DNA of 64,000 bases, taken from NCBI RefSeq assembly GCF_016864375.1, contig NZ_CP069354.1:1984001-2048000 (forward strand). The letters are read 5' to 3'. The notes beneath the pieces were generated by a model, which was given only the letters and a program-made list of their open reading frames with translations, was not told where the DNA came from and ran no database searches. This document shows, piece after piece, positions 50,309 through 59,679 of this stretch (positions are counted from its first letter, which is position 1; each line of letters begins with the position of its first letter). The stretch comes from Microvirga sp. VF16 (GTDB taxonomy: Bacteria; Pseudomonadota; Alphaproteobacteria; Rhizobiales; Beijerinckiaceae). The position numbers and the translations under genes are program-made.

Positions 50309-50579
50309 GAATGCGACGCCGGAGGAGCTGGAAACCGCGATGCTGTCCCTTCTTGAGGAGCGTGGCCCCGGCAAGACCATCGGCCCGGCCGATGTGGCGC
50401 AAGTCCTCGGCGGCAACCAGCCGGAGGGATGGGGGCCGCTCATGCAGCCGGTGCGGAAGGTGGCCGTGCGACTCATGAAGGAGGGGCGCATCGTCATCCT
50501 GCGCAAAGGACGTCCCGTTGATCCCGACGATTTCCGCGGCACCTACCGGCTGGCGCTGCCGCCCGAAGCGGAAACCTAA
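50301..50579 (+). CDS. DUF3253 family protein
   Basis: This 92-residue protein folds like a small winged-helix: LSLLEERGPGKTIGPADVAQ, then MQPVRKVAVRLMKEGRIVIL and RKGRPVDPDDFRGTYRL. The family is common in proteobacteria with no known role, although the fold suggests nucleic acid binding. It is translationally coupled to the DUF599 gene. Confidence 0.85.
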   Translation: MSKNATPEELETAMLSLLEERGPGKTIGPADVAQVLGGNQPEGWGPLMQPVRKVAVRLMKEGRIVILRKGRPVDPDDFRGTYRLALPPEAET

Positions 50580-51373
50580 GGACTTGGAAACAGCCTCGAC
50601 GTGCGGCCCGTCGCATAATAGCCGATCAGGCCTGCCCATTCCTTCGTGCCGAGATCGAGCCGCCGCAAGCCTTCCGAGATGAAGGCGAAGGGGCGGTGCG
50701 TATTGCGTCCGCCGCCGGTGCGGAAATCGACGGGATAGGGCGTGACCGGAAACTCCGCCTTCTCGAACACGCCAACGGCCCGCGGCATGTGCCAGGCGGA
50801 GGTTACGAGTAGCCAGCGCTCGCCCTCCTGGGGCTTCGCGAGATCACGTGAGAAGAGCGCGTTCTCGGAGGTCGTGCGTGAGCGGTCCTCCACCAGGATG
50901 CGGGCCGGGTCGATGCCGACACTTTTCAGATAGGCCGCGATGATGGGAGCCTCCGCAGCACCATCGCCGAAGACCGTGCCTCCACCTCCCGAGATCAGGA
51001 TGCGGGCGTTCGGATAGCGGTGGGCAAGCTGAATGGTATCGAGCACGCGCTCCGCCGATTCATTGGAGACGATCATACCGCGGGAGGCGGAATCCGCAGC
51101 CTCGACGGAGCCGCCAAGAAGGACGATGCCGTCCACCGGCCTGCCGTCGTCGCGGAAGGGCGGAAAGCGCTCTTCCAACGGAGTCAGGACGTAGCTGGCG
51201 ATGGGCAGAAGGCCGAGACCGATGGTCGCCAGCGTCATGGCGAGGCTTAGACCGATGCCGAACAGACGCAGTCGCTTGAAGAAAGCGAGGATCAGCCCGA
51301 GCAGGATGAGACTGATCAGGAGGTTGGATGGCGTGGCGAAGAACCACGCGACTTTCGAGAGGTAGTAGAACAC
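50576..51373 (-). CDS. YdcF/ElyC-like protein (DUF218)
   Basis: This 265-residue protein has two N-terminal membrane helices (residues 14-31 and 37-61) and then the DUF218 domain with DGIVLLGGSVEAADSA, ARILISGGGGTVFG and WLLVTSAWHMPRA. The family includes ElyC and SanA, linked to envelope integrity. The last 4 bases overlap the convergent DUF3253 gene. Confidence 0.85.
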   Translation of the reverse strand: MFYYLSKVAWFFATPSNLLISLILLGLILAFFKRLRLFGIGLSLAMTLATIGLGLLPIASYVLTPLEERFPPFRDDGRPVDGIVLLGGSVEAADSASRGMIVSNESAERVLDTIQLAHRYPNARILISGGGGTVFGDGAAEAPIIAAYLKSVGIDPARILVEDRSRTTSENALFSRDLAKPQEGERWLLVTSAWHMPRAVGVFEKAEFPVTPYPVDFRTGGGRNTHRPFAFISEGLRRLDLGTKEWAGLIGYYATGRTSRLFPSP

Positions 51374-51397
51374 CCGCCATCCTTACTCGGTTCAGTC

Positions 51398-52102
51398 TTA
51401 CGACTTGTTCAGTTCGGCCTCGTAGCGGGCCTTGGTCTCGGCATTCGGCGGATAGAGGCCGGGGAGGGGGACGCCCTTCTCGACCTCGCGCATGACCCAA
51501 AGCTCGTAACGCTCCTGCTCGACGGCAGCCTTGGCGACCTCTTCCACCATGGCGGCGGGGATCACCACCACGCCGTCCCGGTCGGCGACGATCACGTCAT
51601 CCGGGAAGATCGCGACGCCGCCGCAGCCGATGGGTTCCTGCCAGCCGACGAAGGTGAGGCCGGCCACAGAGGGAGGTGCCGCGACGCCTGCGCACCAGAC
51701 CGGCAGGTGCGTCCCCTCGACGCCGACCGCATCGCGCACCACGCCGTCCGTGATCAGCGCTGCGACGCCGCGCTTCTGCATGCGGGCGGTGAGGATGTCG
51801 CCGAAAATGCCGGCATCGGTGATGCCCATGGAATCGACCACGGCGATGCAGCCTTCCGGCATGTCCTCGATGGCCGCACGGGTGGAGCGCGGGGAGGCCC
51901 AGGATTCCGGCGTCGCCAGATCCTCGCGCGCCGGCACGAAGCGTAAGGTGAAGGCGCGGCCGACCATCTTTTCCGTGGCGTTGAAGGCCGGCATCGGCCC
52001 TTTCATCCAGCAGCGGCGGACGCCCTTCTTCAGCAGCACGGTGGTGATCGTGGCGGTCGAGGCGGCGCGCAGGGCATCGGCGATGGTCTTGTCGAGGGTC
52101 AT
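51398..52102 (-). CDS. RraA-like protein (aldolase or RNase regulator family)
   Basis: This 234-residue protein shows TATITTVLLKKGVRRCWMKG and the core GVAALITDGVVRDAVGVEG and GGVAIFPDDVIVADRDGVVV. Relatives are 4-hydroxy-4-methyl-2-oxoglutarate aldolases or RraA inhibitors of RNase E, and sequence does not separate them. The ATG at 52102 has CAGGAA just upstream. The frame extends to 52480, but the upstream part is shadow. Confidence 0.85.
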   Translation of the reverse strand: MTLDKTIADALRAASTATITTVLLKKGVRRCWMKGPMPAFNATEKMVGRAFTLRFVPAREDLATPESWASPRSTRAAIEDMPEGCIAVVDSMGITDAGIFGDILTARMQKRGVAALITDGVVRDAVGVEGTHLPVWCAGVAAPPSVAGLTFVGWQEPIGCGGVAIFPDDVIVADRDGVVVIPAAMVEEVAKAAVEQERYELWVMREVEKGVPLPGLYPPNAETKARYEAELNKS

Positions 52103-52206
52103 GGCGGTTTCCTGATGGTGGATCGGGCTTTCATAGCGTTCCGGCCGAATGAGCGCCATCTCAGAGTCTGGCTTACAAATTATTGGCAGTTCGCATGGAA
52201 TGCAGG

Positions 52207-52258
52207 CGCATTTTCCCTCCCCCTTGTGGGGAGGGGGCAAGGGGGTGCTCAACTCTCT
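52207..52258. repeat. Family A palindrome, partial copy
   Basis: GCGCATTTTCCCTCCCCCTT and GTGGGGAGGGGGCAAGGGGG match the left arm of the repeat at 46156 and 53050. The right arm is mostly lost. Confidence 0.6.
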
Positions 52259-52269
52259 CTTATCGTGCC

Positions 52270-52923
52270 TCAGTCGCGGTCGGGCGCACCCGGCGGGAAG
52301 AAATGGCGATAGGGCCGGGCCTCGTTGACCGCTCGCGCGAAGGACGGACGGGCGAGGAGCTTTGTCCGGTAATCCCGGACGTGCGGATACGCCTCTCCGA
52401 TGGGGTGAACCCAGTCGGCATAGAACAGCGACGGAGCCGCCGCGCAGTCGGCGGCGCTGAACGACGCCCCCGCTGCCCATTCGCGCCCGGCGAGCGTCTT
52501 GTCGAGCCAGCCATAGGCCTTGTCGAGCATCGCATGGGCATCAGCCACGCCAGGGGGATCGCGATCTCCCTCCTTGCGGATGTGATCGAACACAATCTTC
52601 TGCATCGGCGTCATGACGTAATTGTCGAAGAACCGATCCATCAGGCGCACATTGAGAGCCTCTCGTGGGTCCTCGGGGATCAGCCGCACCGGGCCTGGGT
52701 GATAAAGTCCCAGATACTCGATGATGACGATGGCTTCCATCACGGTGCGGCCATCGTCCACGAGCACGGGGAAGCGCTTGATCGGCCAGAGCGCCTCCAG
52801 CTCGGCGTCGATCTGCTCATTGCCGAGCATGCGGTAGTCGAACGGCGTGCCGTTCTCGTACAGCGCGGTCAGGACTTTCTGGCAGTACGAAGAGAAGGGA
52901 TGCGCGTAGAGCTGCAGGGTCAT
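52270..52923 (-). CDS. Glutathione S-transferase family protein
   Basis: This 217-residue protein has the thioredoxin-like N-terminal domain (MTLQLYAHPFSSYCQKVLTA, with Ser/Cys near the glutathione site, and KRFPVLVDDGRTVMEA). The helical C-terminal domain ends with ARPSFARAVNEARPY. The ATG at 52923 is chosen because it gives the family start; the frame runs on to 53022. The substrate is unknown. Confidence 0.9.
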   Translation of the reverse strand: MTLQLYAHPFSSYCQKVLTALYENGTPFDYRMLGNEQIDAELEALWPIKRFPVLVDDGRTVMEAIVIIEYLGLYHPGPVRLIPEDPREALNVRLMDRFFDNYVMTPMQKIVFDHIRKEGDRDPPGVADAHAMLDKAYGWLDKTLAGREWAAGASFSAADCAAAPSLFYADWVHPIGEAYPHVRDYRTKLLARPSFARAVNEARPYRHFFPPGAPDRD

Positions 52924-53049
52924 CGAGGCCTCGCGGTTATCAATGAATTCCTCACTGTAACCGTTTCGGTCCACATGGTCATCGCAGGAGCAAACTTCCT
53001 CAAAGTCTGAGTCATTCATCACTGGGTGGCTGGCGCTGGGATGTAGGCG

Positions 53050-53185
53050 CTATTCCCCTCCCTCCTTGTGGGGGAGGGCTAGGGAGGGGGGTGTGAGCGC
53101 CATGCTGGTTCCAGTCCTGCGCAGCACCCCCCTCTCCAACTCTCCCCCACATCTCCAACTCTCCCCCACAAGGGGGAGAGGGTCG
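53050..53185. repeat. Family A palindrome, full copy with an internal 19-bp duplication
   Basis: The left arm CTATTCCCCTCCCTCCTTGT continues to GGGAGGGGGGTGTGAGCG. The right arm holds TCTCCAACTCTCCCCCACA twice in tandem (53133-53151 and 53152-53170), then AGGGGGAGAGGG. It separates the GST and ivd genes. Confidence 0.75.
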
Positions 53186-53215
53186 GTCGCGCCTCACTCC
53201 TTTATGGGCCACCTC

Positions 53216-54388
53216 TTATGCCGTCTTGGCGAAGAGCTCGCGGCCGATCAGCATGCGGCGGATCTCGCTGGTGCCGGCGCCGATCTCGTAGAGCTTCGCG
53301 TCGCGCAGCAGGCGGCCCGTCGGGTAGTCGTTGATGTAGCCGTTCCCGCCGAGAAGCTGGATCGCGTCGAGAGCCATCTTGGTGGCGTTCTCGGCGGCAT
53401 AGAGGATGGCGCCGGCGGCATCCTCACGGGTCGTCTCGCCCCGGTCGCAGGCCTTGGCGACCGCATAGACATAGGCCTTCGCCGCATTCATGGTCACATA
53501 CATGTCGGCGACCTTGCCCTGCACGAGCTGGAATTCGCCGATGGCCTGTCCGAACTGCTTGCGCTCATGGATATACGGCAGCACCACATCCAGGCAGGCC
53601 TGCATGATGCCCGTGGAGCCAGCCGCCAGCACGGCACGCTCGTAATCGAGGCCGGACATGAGCACGTTCACGCCCTTGCCGACCTGGCCGAGCACGTTCT
53701 CCTCCGGCACCTCGCAATCCTGGAACACCAGCTCGCAGGTGTCGGAGCCGCGCATGCCGAGCTTGTCTAGCTTCTGATGCGTAGAGAAACCCTTGAAATC
53801 CTTCTCGATCAGGAAGGCGGTCATCCCGCGGGGGCCTGCCTCCGGGTCGGTCTTGGCATAGACCACCAGGGTCTCGGCGGTGGGGCCGTTGGTGATCCAC
53901 ATCTTGTTGCCGTTGAGCACATAGCGGTCGCCGCGCTTCTCGGCGCGGGTGCGCATGGAGACCACGTCGGAGCCGGAGCCGGGCTCGGACATGGCGAGTG
54001 CGCCGAGATGTTCGCCGGAGATCAGCTTCGGCAGGTAGCGGCGCTTCTGCTCCTCGTTGCCGTTGCGGCGGATCTGGTTGACGCAGAGGTTCGAATGGGC
54101 GCCGTAGGAAAGGCCGACCGAGGCGGAGGCGCGGGAGATCTCCTCCATGGCGATCACGTGCTCGAGATAGCCGAGGCCCGCGCCGCCATATTCCTCCTCG
54201 ACCGTGATGCCGTGCAGGCCAAGATCGCCCATCTGGGGCCAGAGGTCGCGCGGGAACTGGTTGGTGCGGTCGATCTCCTCCGCCCGCGGTGCGATCTTCT
54301 CCTGTGCGAAGTCGCGCACAGTCTCGCGGATGGCATCGGCGGTCTCGCCGAGATCGAAATTGAAGCTCTTGGCGGCATTCGGCAGCAT
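53216..54388 (-). CDS. ivd: Isovaleryl-CoA dehydrogenase
   Basis: This 390-residue flavoenzyme oxidises isovaleryl-CoA in leucine breakdown and passes electrons to ETF. The acyl-CoA dehydrogenase motifs [20 protein letters not shown] and [17 protein letters not shown] are present. The catalytic Glu lies in [11 protein letters not shown], the position specific to isovaleryl-CoA dehydrogenases, while the usual site reads YEIGAGTSE. The ATG at 54388 is preceded by GGAGGACAAG. The frame is open to 54571. mccB for the next pathway step is 6.6 kb away. Confidence 0.94.
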   Translation of the reverse strand: MLPNAAKSFNFDLGETADAIRETVRDFAQEKIAPRAEEIDRTNQFPRDLWPQMGDLGLHGITVEEEYGGAGLGYLEHVIAMEEISRASASVGLSYGAHSNLCVNQIRRNGNEEQKRRYLPKLISGEHLGALAMSEPGSGSDVVSMRTRAEKRGDRYVLNGNKMWITNGPTAETLVVYAKTDPEAGPRGMTAFLIEKDFKGFSTHQKLDKLGMRGSDTCELVFQDCEVPEENVLGQVGKGVNVLMSGLDYERAVLAAGSTGIMQACLDVVLPYIHERKQFGQAIGEFQLVQGKVADMYVTMNAAKAYVYAVAKACDRGETTREDAAGAILYAAENATKMALDAIQLLGGNGYINDYPTGRLLRDAKLYEIGAGTSEIRRMLIGRELFAKTA

Positions 54389-54554
54389 CTCTTGTCCTCC
54401 CAATTCCATTCCTCGGCCCGCTGAAGCGGGTCGCGATGGATCGCTTTTCTGATCGCCCATTTTGGTCAGCAATGCTGCCCTTATCAAGGCCGGATCGCTT
54501 GGAAAAGGAAAGGTGGGGCTGTCCCAGCGACCGGCAATTGGTCGTAAGCCATAA

Positions 54555-54590
54555 AGAAAAGGCTCCCTCACGCTGGGTGAGGGAGCTCGA
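54555..54590 (-). terminator. Intrinsic terminator of the RTX gene
   Basis: GCTCCCTCAC (54562-54571) pairs with GTGAGGGAGC (54577-54586). On the minus strand CTTTTCTTT follows. It ends the RTX transcript before ivd. Confidence 0.8.
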
Positions 54591-54614
54591 TCTTGGCTGG
54601 AGCCAGCCGAAACG

Positions 54615-56399
54615 TCAGAGAACGAAGTCGTCGAGGTGGAGAGCCTTAGGCTTGTTCTTGAGCAGGATCTGGAACTCCGCTTGGGTGTCTCTATCGGTGT
54701 TGCCCGAGAGGATCCCTGTCTTCGAATCGTAGTGGAGTTGCCCTGCTTTCGTGAAAGCCGCTTTGCCCTTTAACAGAACCTTGAAGGCATCGTTCCTTTT
54801 TGTTGGGCTATTCGCATCGAGCTTGCCGAGATCGATGAGATCAACACCAGTTTCGAAGTCCGTGATCGTATCTCGCTTGCTGCCGGTTCCGAGATCCGCA
54901 TTCTTCATGACGACGAAGAAGTCTTCACCCGCTCCACCCGTCAGAACGTCCTTGCCCTGACCGCCGACAAGGATGTCATTGCCGGCTCCGCCATCGAGGG
55001 TGTCCTGGCCAATTCCGCCTATGAGGGTGTCGTCGTCGAGGGTCCCGAGCAGAACGTCATTGCCTTTCTGACCAACGATAACCTCACCTTCGGGTTCGGG
55101 AACAGGGTCGGGCTCCGGAACTGGATCGGGTTTCGGATCAGATAGGATTGCGAGGACCTTGTCCAAATCCCATACGGCGCCGTCCGCGAAAACCAGCTTC
55201 TCGATATGGCCACCCTTTTCCGAGGCGGCGAGATAGTTTCTGATCGTCAGAGCGCTGTCATCCAACGAGACAACTAAGGTGCCGTCGAGATGCATTTGCA
55301 GCTTCACGGCGGACGAAGCCGTGCCGATCTGAACGGTGTCCGCCCCTCCGGCATCCTCGATCAGGTCGAAGCCCTTGGTCTCGCCCCATACATAGACGTC
55401 GTCACCCATGCCACCGAACAACGCGTCGTCACCGGCGGCGCCATCGAGAGTATCGTTACCTTGGCCGCCTTGAAGGGTGTCGTTGCTCTCAGTCCCCACA
55501 AGGTAAAGATCCTTGGACGGAGGAGGATTGGGACGATTCAATATCTCCAGAACGTCGTTTCGGCTCCAGGTAACACCGTCCGAGAACATCAGGTTCTCGA
55601 TATACCGCCCTTCGGCGCCTGTCGCGAGATAGTTCCTGATGGTGAGATTCTGCCCATTCAAGGAAATGACAAGGGTTCCGTCCAAATGGCCGAACAAGGT
55701 CACTGCAGACGATGCAGCGCCGATGTAAGCCGTGTCCATGCCTCCAGCATCCTGGATCAGATCGTTGCCGCTGCCGGGATTCCACACGTAAACATCGTCG
55801 CCTTTGCCGCCGAACAGAGCGTCGTCACCGAGAGCACCATCCAGAGTGTCGTCTTTATCACCGCCCTGGAGCGTATCATCTCCCGCGGTGCCGGTGATGA
55901 ATTCGCCTTCCGAGGTCTGATCGGGCACGTTCTCCAGGACAGCAAGGACATCTTCCAACCCCCATTCGACGCCATTCGAGAAGACCAGCTTTTCGATCTG
56001 GCCGTTCTTGAACGGGGCGTCGCTGAAATAGCCCTCGATCGCGAGTTGATCGTCTCCAAACTTAATGATGAGAGGATATCCTTTCTCTCCCAGCCGTCCG
56101 AAGAATCTGAGCTGGTCCGGGGTTGCGTCGATCAGAACCTTGTCGCTCCCGCCGTAATCACGCACGACATCGACGTCATGGCCGGGGCGCCAGATGTAGA
56201 CGTCGTCGCCATACCCACCTTCGAGCAGGTCGGTGCCGGCGCCACCTTCGATCGTGTCGCCGAAGTCGGTTCCGGTGAGAACTTCATCGGCATCCGTGCC
56301 GACGAGATATACGCCAAGCTGAGGTGCCGGGTTGGGAAAGCCTTCCCATAATTCTTTTGGATTTGCTGAGAAGATATCGTTCGGACGGCTCTTAGACAT
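54615..56399 (-). CDS. RTX calcium-binding repeat protein
   Basis: This 594-residue acidic protein has three similar modules of about 130 residues (roughly 30-165, 166-300 and 300-430). Each has nonapeptide repeats of the GGxGxDxLx type (for example [20 protein letters not shown]), followed by a beta segment with LTIRNYLA and a VLEIL-like ending. A proline/glutamate linker ([19 protein letters not shown]) joins them to a fourth repeat block ([19 protein letters not shown]) and a C-terminal domain like that of serralysin-type proteins. No N-terminal signal is seen, which fits type I secretion. No enzymatic domain is found. The ATG at 56399 follows the frame start at 56432. No secretion genes are adjacent. 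Confidence 0.85.
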   Translation of the reverse strand: MSKSRPNDIFSANPKELWEGFPNPAPQLGVYLVGTDADEVLTGTDFGDTIEGGAGTDLLEGGYGDDVYIWRPGHDVDVVRDYGGSDKVLIDATPDQLRFFGRLGEKGYPLIIKFGDDQLAIEGYFSDAPFKNGQIEKLVFSNGVEWGLEDVLAVLENVPDQTSEGEFITGTAGDDTLQGGDKDDTLDGALGDDALFGGKGDDVYVWNPGSGNDLIQDAGGMDTAYIGAASSAVTLFGHLDGTLVISLNGQNLTIRNYLATGAEGRYIENLMFSDGVTWSRNDVLEILNRPNPPPSKDLYLVGTESNDTLQGGQGNDTLDGAAGDDALFGGMGDDVYVWGETKGFDLIEDAGGADTVQIGTASSAVKLQMHLDGTLVVSLDDSALTIRNYLAASEKGGHIEKLVFADGAVWDLDKVLAILSDPKPDPVPEPDPVPEPEGEVIVGQKGNDVLLGTLDDDTLIGGIGQDTLDGGAGNDILVGGQGKDVLTGGAGEDFFVVMKNADLGTGSKRDTITDFETGVDLIDLGKLDANSPTKRNDAFKVLLKGKAAFTKAGQLHYDSKTGILSGNTDRDTQAEFQILLKNKPKALHLDDFVL

Positions 56400-56424
56400 C
56401 GGGATCCACTCGCGCCAGAGTGAG

Positions 56425-56444
56425 TGATACATGGTATCGTATCA
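56425..56444 (-). promoter_or_regulatory. Possible operator upstream of the RTX gene
   Basis: TGATAC-N8-GTATCA is a perfect inverted repeat 26-45 bases before the RTX start. It looks like a repressor or activator site but no protein is assigned. Confidence 0.3.
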
Positions 56445-56490
56445 TATTCTGACTGAGATAGGAAGTTCTTCCCTAAGGAGAGGCTCTTTA

Positions 56491-56609
56491 GCGCATCGTG
56501 CGGAAAAGTGGATCCGGTTTTCCGCGCCCAACGATGCGCCGCTTATAGGAGGGAGCATCGGAATTGATCCCAAAAGTGGAGCCCACTTTTGGGATCAATT
56601 CCGATGCTC
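56491..56609. repeat. Two adjacent family C palindromes
   Basis: The first (56491-56539) is GCGCATCGT with GGAAAAGTGGATCCGG and ACGATGCGC. The second (56553-56609) is a 27-bp perfect stem: 56553-56579 pairs with 56583-56609 around the loop AGC, starting GAGCATCGGAATTG. Part of a third copy starts at 63985. They fill the region between the RTX and GH25 genes, where no gene is visible. Confidence 0.8.
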
Positions 56610-56693
56610 TAGCTCAGGATTGGAGCTTCAAAGGTCCCGTCGGAGCTCCCGGCCGATGATCTTGGATGAAACTGTCCGGCAGGATTGAGGTGG

Positions 56694-57593
56694 CTACTCG
56701 TCGATGCTCGCCGTCTGTACGGTGTCCATGCTGCGGCAGACGCCCTGTGCACTGAGGCGACCATGGTCGCGGGGGTCGCAGGCGCTCTGGACGAACATGC
56801 GCCACTGGTTCTCGGTGCCATAGAACGTGTTGCGGTCCACATCGCCCTTCACGCCGGGAACCCGGCCCGTCGTCGTGAACTGCCAGAAGGTCCAGCGGCG
56901 GTCGTTGTAGCGCACGTGGGGCTCGGCTGCCGTGCTGCGGATCCAGTACGGGTAGTCGTTGAACTCGCCCTCCAGGATCTCCTTATGGAAGGTGATGTCG
57001 GTGTAGATGATCGGCCGCTTGCCGGTATGCGCTTCCATCTCGCGCAGCATCACGTTGATCATGGCGAGCGCCTGCTCGCGCGGAACCTTTTTCGGGCAGT
57101 TCACCGACTGTCCGTTCCACTCCACGTCGAGAACCGGGGGGAGGGCGTGCGGATCCTGAGGCACGTTGCGCCTGAACCAGGCGGCCTGCTCATGGGCCGG
57201 ACGGCACCAATAGACGAAATGGTAGGCGCCGCGCGGAACGCCCGCCTTCTTGGCCTCCCACCAGTTCTCATGGAACTTGCTGTCGATATGGTCACCGCCC
57301 TCGGTCGCCTTGATGAAGGCGAACTTGGTGCCGGCCTGGTGCAGGGCGGCCCAGTCGACGTCACCCTGCCACTTGGAGATGTCGACGCCGTGGATCGGCA
57401 ACCGGTGAGCCGTCGCGACGCCCTCGTGCGGACGGGCGTCACCCTTGGTCGGGTAACGGCCCGACGAGGGGGCGATGGCGCAGGAGGCGAGACCCAAGGC
57501 GATTGCAGCGAGCGCGCTGAACCGGGCAGCCCGAACGAATGTCGTTAGGCCGGAACTCTTGGAGCGGCTGGAGGAGCGGCGGCGAGTCTTCAT
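56694..57593 (-). CDS. GH25-type lysozyme-like lipoprotein
   Basis: This protein of about 299 residues has a basic, Ser-rich N-terminus, then a hydrophobic segment ending in the lipobox LASC (Cys38). The GH25 domain follows: HGVDISKWQGDVDWAALHQ with Asp, FAFIKATEGGDHID, YHFVYWC, and the catalytic pair in PVLDVEWNGQ. GH25 enzymes cut the glycan strands of peptidoglycan. The substrate here could be own or foreign wall. The start is ATG 57593 (GTG 57629 is an alternative). The C-terminal 25 residues are extra. Confidence 0.88.
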   Translation of the reverse strand: MKTRRRSSSRSKSSGLTTFVRAARFSALAAIALGLASCAIAPSSGRYPTKGDARPHEGVATAHRLPIHGVDISKWQGDVDWAALHQAGTKFAFIKATEGGDHIDSKFHENWWEAKKAGVPRGAYHFVYWCRPAHEQAAWFRRNVPQDPHALPPVLDVEWNGQSVNCPKKVPREQALAMINVMLREMEAHTGKRPIIYTDITFHKEILEGEFNDYPYWIRSTAAEPHVRYNDRRWTFWQFTTTGRVPGVKGDVDRNTFYGTENQWRMFVQSACDPRDHGRLSAQGVCRSMDTVQTASIDE

Positions 57594-57683
57594 CGGTTCA
57601 ACTGTATTGTACGCAAAACGGGATCGCACCAGAGATGCCGGAAGAGCGTTAACAGGCTCTTACGACAGCGGTGCGAAGCGAGC

Positions 57684-59108
57684 CTACAGATGAAACCAGG
57701 CCGTTGCGATACCTAAAAAGGCTAGGAAGCCGACGATGTCCGTGATGCTGGTGACGAAGGGTCCAGACGACACGGCTGGGTCGACGCCGAGCTTGTTGAG
57801 GGTCAGCGGCACGAAGATGCCTCCGAGGGCCGCGAAGATCAGGACCGTGATGAGTGCGAGGCCGATCACGATCCCGAGCTGCGGCGACTGGAACCACAGA
57901 CCGGCCACGCTCCCCAGGATGACGGCGAAGACCAGCCCGTTAAGCAGGCCGACCGCCGCCTCGCGGCGGATGATGCGCCAGGCATTGGAGCGCCCGAGCT
58001 CGCGGGTGGCGAGCGCCCGGACGGCGACAGTCATGGTCTGGGTGCCGGCATTGCCGCCCATGGAGGCGACGATGGGCATCAGGATGGCGAGTGCCACCAT
58101 CCGCTCGAGGGACTCCGAGAAGAGCCTGATGACGCTCGCGGCCAGGAAGGCGGTGCACATATTGGCGAAAAGCCAGGGAAAGCGGCTTCTCTGGGTATAG
58201 AGCACCGTATCGGAAAGCTCTTCGTCCGATTTCACGCCGCCGAGCTGCTTGATGTCGGCGTCCGCCTCTTCCTCGAGCACGTCCACGATGTCATCGACAA
58301 GGATAACGCCGACGAGCCGGCCTGACTCGTCCACCACTGCGGCGGAGACGAGGTTGTAGCGCTCGAACAGGCGGGCGACTTCCTCCTGATGCTCGGTTGC
58401 CTCCACCCGGTCGGGCTCGGCGTTCATGATGTCCTGGATCGTCACCGGGCGCTTGGAGCGCAGGAGCTTGTCCAGGGGAACCGCTCCGAGCAGATGAGCG
58501 GCCGGATCGATGACGAAGATCTCGTAGAAGGTCTCCGGCAACTCCTCCGTCTCGCGCATGAAGTCGATGGTCTGCCCCACCGTCCAGAACGGCGGCACAG
58601 CGATGAACTCGGTCTGCATGCGCCGTCCGGCGCTGTCTTCCGGGTAGTCGAGGGAGCGCTGGAGGGCGACGCGCTCGATCGCGGGAAGCTGATCGAGAAC
58701 CTCTGCCTTCTCCTCTTCGGGAAGGCTTTCGAGAATGGTGACGGCGTCGTCGGAATCGAGGTCGCGCACGCCCTCGGCCACGGTCGCCGTCTCGAGTTCC
58801 TCGAGGATCTCCTCGCGGACCGCTTCGTCCACCTCGGTGAGGGCGGCGAAGTCGAAGGAGGTGCCGAGAAGTTCGATGAGACGCGGGCGCTGATCCGGCT
58901 CGAGCGCCTCGAGAAGATCGCCGAGTTCGGATTCGTGGAAGTCCTCGACGAGCTTCTGCAGGCGCTCGACCTCCGAGGCCTCGATGGCATCGGCGGCGGC
59001 GGCCAGGAATTCCGGATTGAGCTCGCCTTCCTCGTCCCTGAAGACCAGGGATTCGGTTTCAGGCCCATCGGGCTTCGGAAGCGGCGTCTTGTCTTCGACT
59101 TCCAGCAT
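57684..59108 (-). CDS. mgtE: Magnesium transporter MgtE
   Basis: This 474-residue channel has the N-terminal helical Mg2+-sensing domain (LGDLLEALEPDQRPRLIELL), two CBS domains (VPLDKLLRSKRPVTIQDIMN; LVGVILVDDIVDVLEEEADA) and the membrane domain with MPIVASMGGNAGTQTMTVAV. The ATG at 59108 gives the normal length; the frame is open to 59183. It is a single gene between GH25 and tRNA-Leu. Confidence 0.93.
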   Translation of the reverse strand: MLEVEDKTPLPKPDGPETESLVFRDEEGELNPEFLAAAADAIEASEVERLQKLVEDFHESELGDLLEALEPDQRPRLIELLGTSFDFAALTEVDEAVREEILEELETATVAEGVRDLDSDDAVTILESLPEEEKAEVLDQLPAIERVALQRSLDYPEDSAGRRMQTEFIAVPPFWTVGQTIDFMRETEELPETFYEIFVIDPAAHLLGAVPLDKLLRSKRPVTIQDIMNAEPDRVEATEHQEEVARLFERYNLVSAAVVDESGRLVGVILVDDIVDVLEEEADADIKQLGGVKSDEELSDTVLYTQRSRFPWLFANMCTAFLAASVIRLFSESLERMVALAILMPIVASMGGNAGTQTMTVAVRALATRELGRSNAWRIIRREAAVGLLNGLVFAVILGSVAGLWFQSPQLGIVIGLALITVLIFAALGGIFVPLTLNKLGVDPAVSSGPFVTSITDIVGFLAFLGIATAWFHL

Positions 59109-59286
59109 CAGCCGTCCTCTGAAGCTCTGAAGGTGGGTTGTCCGCCTTTTAGGTGCGCATGGAGGACCACGCAATGCGCCCAAAAGACTTTCTCGAAGAA
59201 ACAGTTATTGGCCGTCCCTGCCAGCTCGATTCAGGGGGCTGAGACGATGGTTCAAGCCGCCTTGCGCTGAACAGATATGGTCAACA

Positions 59287-59312
59287 AAAAAGGCCCCGAA
59301 AGGGGCCTTTTT
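59287..59312. terminator. Bidirectional terminator near tRNA-Leu
   Basis: AAAAAGGCCCC (59287-59297) pairs with GGGGCCTTTTT (59302-59312) around a GAAA tetraloop. It ends the tRNA-Leu transcript on the minus strand. Confidence 0.85.
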
Positions 59313-59339
59313 CGTCTTCGACACGAGCGTGCCGAAAGT

Positions 59340-59424
59340 TGGTGCGGTCAAGAGGACTCGAACCTCCACGGGTCTCCCCGCTACCACCTCAAGGTAGTGC
59401 GTCTACCAATTCCGCCATGACCGC
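59340..59424 (-). tRNA. tRNA-Leu (anticodon GAG), CCA encoded
   Basis: Read on the minus strand, GCGGTCATGGCGG opens the acceptor and D-arm. The anticodon loop TTGAGGT holds GAG, the variable arm is long, as in Leu tRNAs, and GGTTCGAGTCC is the T-arm. The 3' end is GACCGCACCA. It decodes CUC/CUU. Confidence 0.95.
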
Positions 59425-59679
59425 GAACTCGGTTTCAGGACTGGTTTTCCTGAAGAGGTCGCCGCTCTAGCAGATCGATTGGGACACCGCAACCCCTTCC
59501 GTGGAGCTTGCGGCGATTGAGCTGAGCGAATGCCACGCTTGCCTATGGCGGTATAGGCGATAAGCGCCTGTAACGACTATATAAGCGGGAGTTTTAAGAA
59601 GAGTGCGAGGTTGACCCGTGCTCCTTCCAGGGACCGGAGCATTCCCGCTCCGCTTCCCGCCAAGTTCCAAGGTGAATCG

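Noticed and set aside
42130..53185. Repeated C/T-rich palindromes as a CRISPR array
   Set aside because: Copies are single, far apart and palindromic, with no regular spacers or cas genes.
55290..56351. 353-residue plus-strand frame opposite the RTX gene
   Set aside because: The RTX repeats on the minus strand are unmistakable; this frame is their complement.
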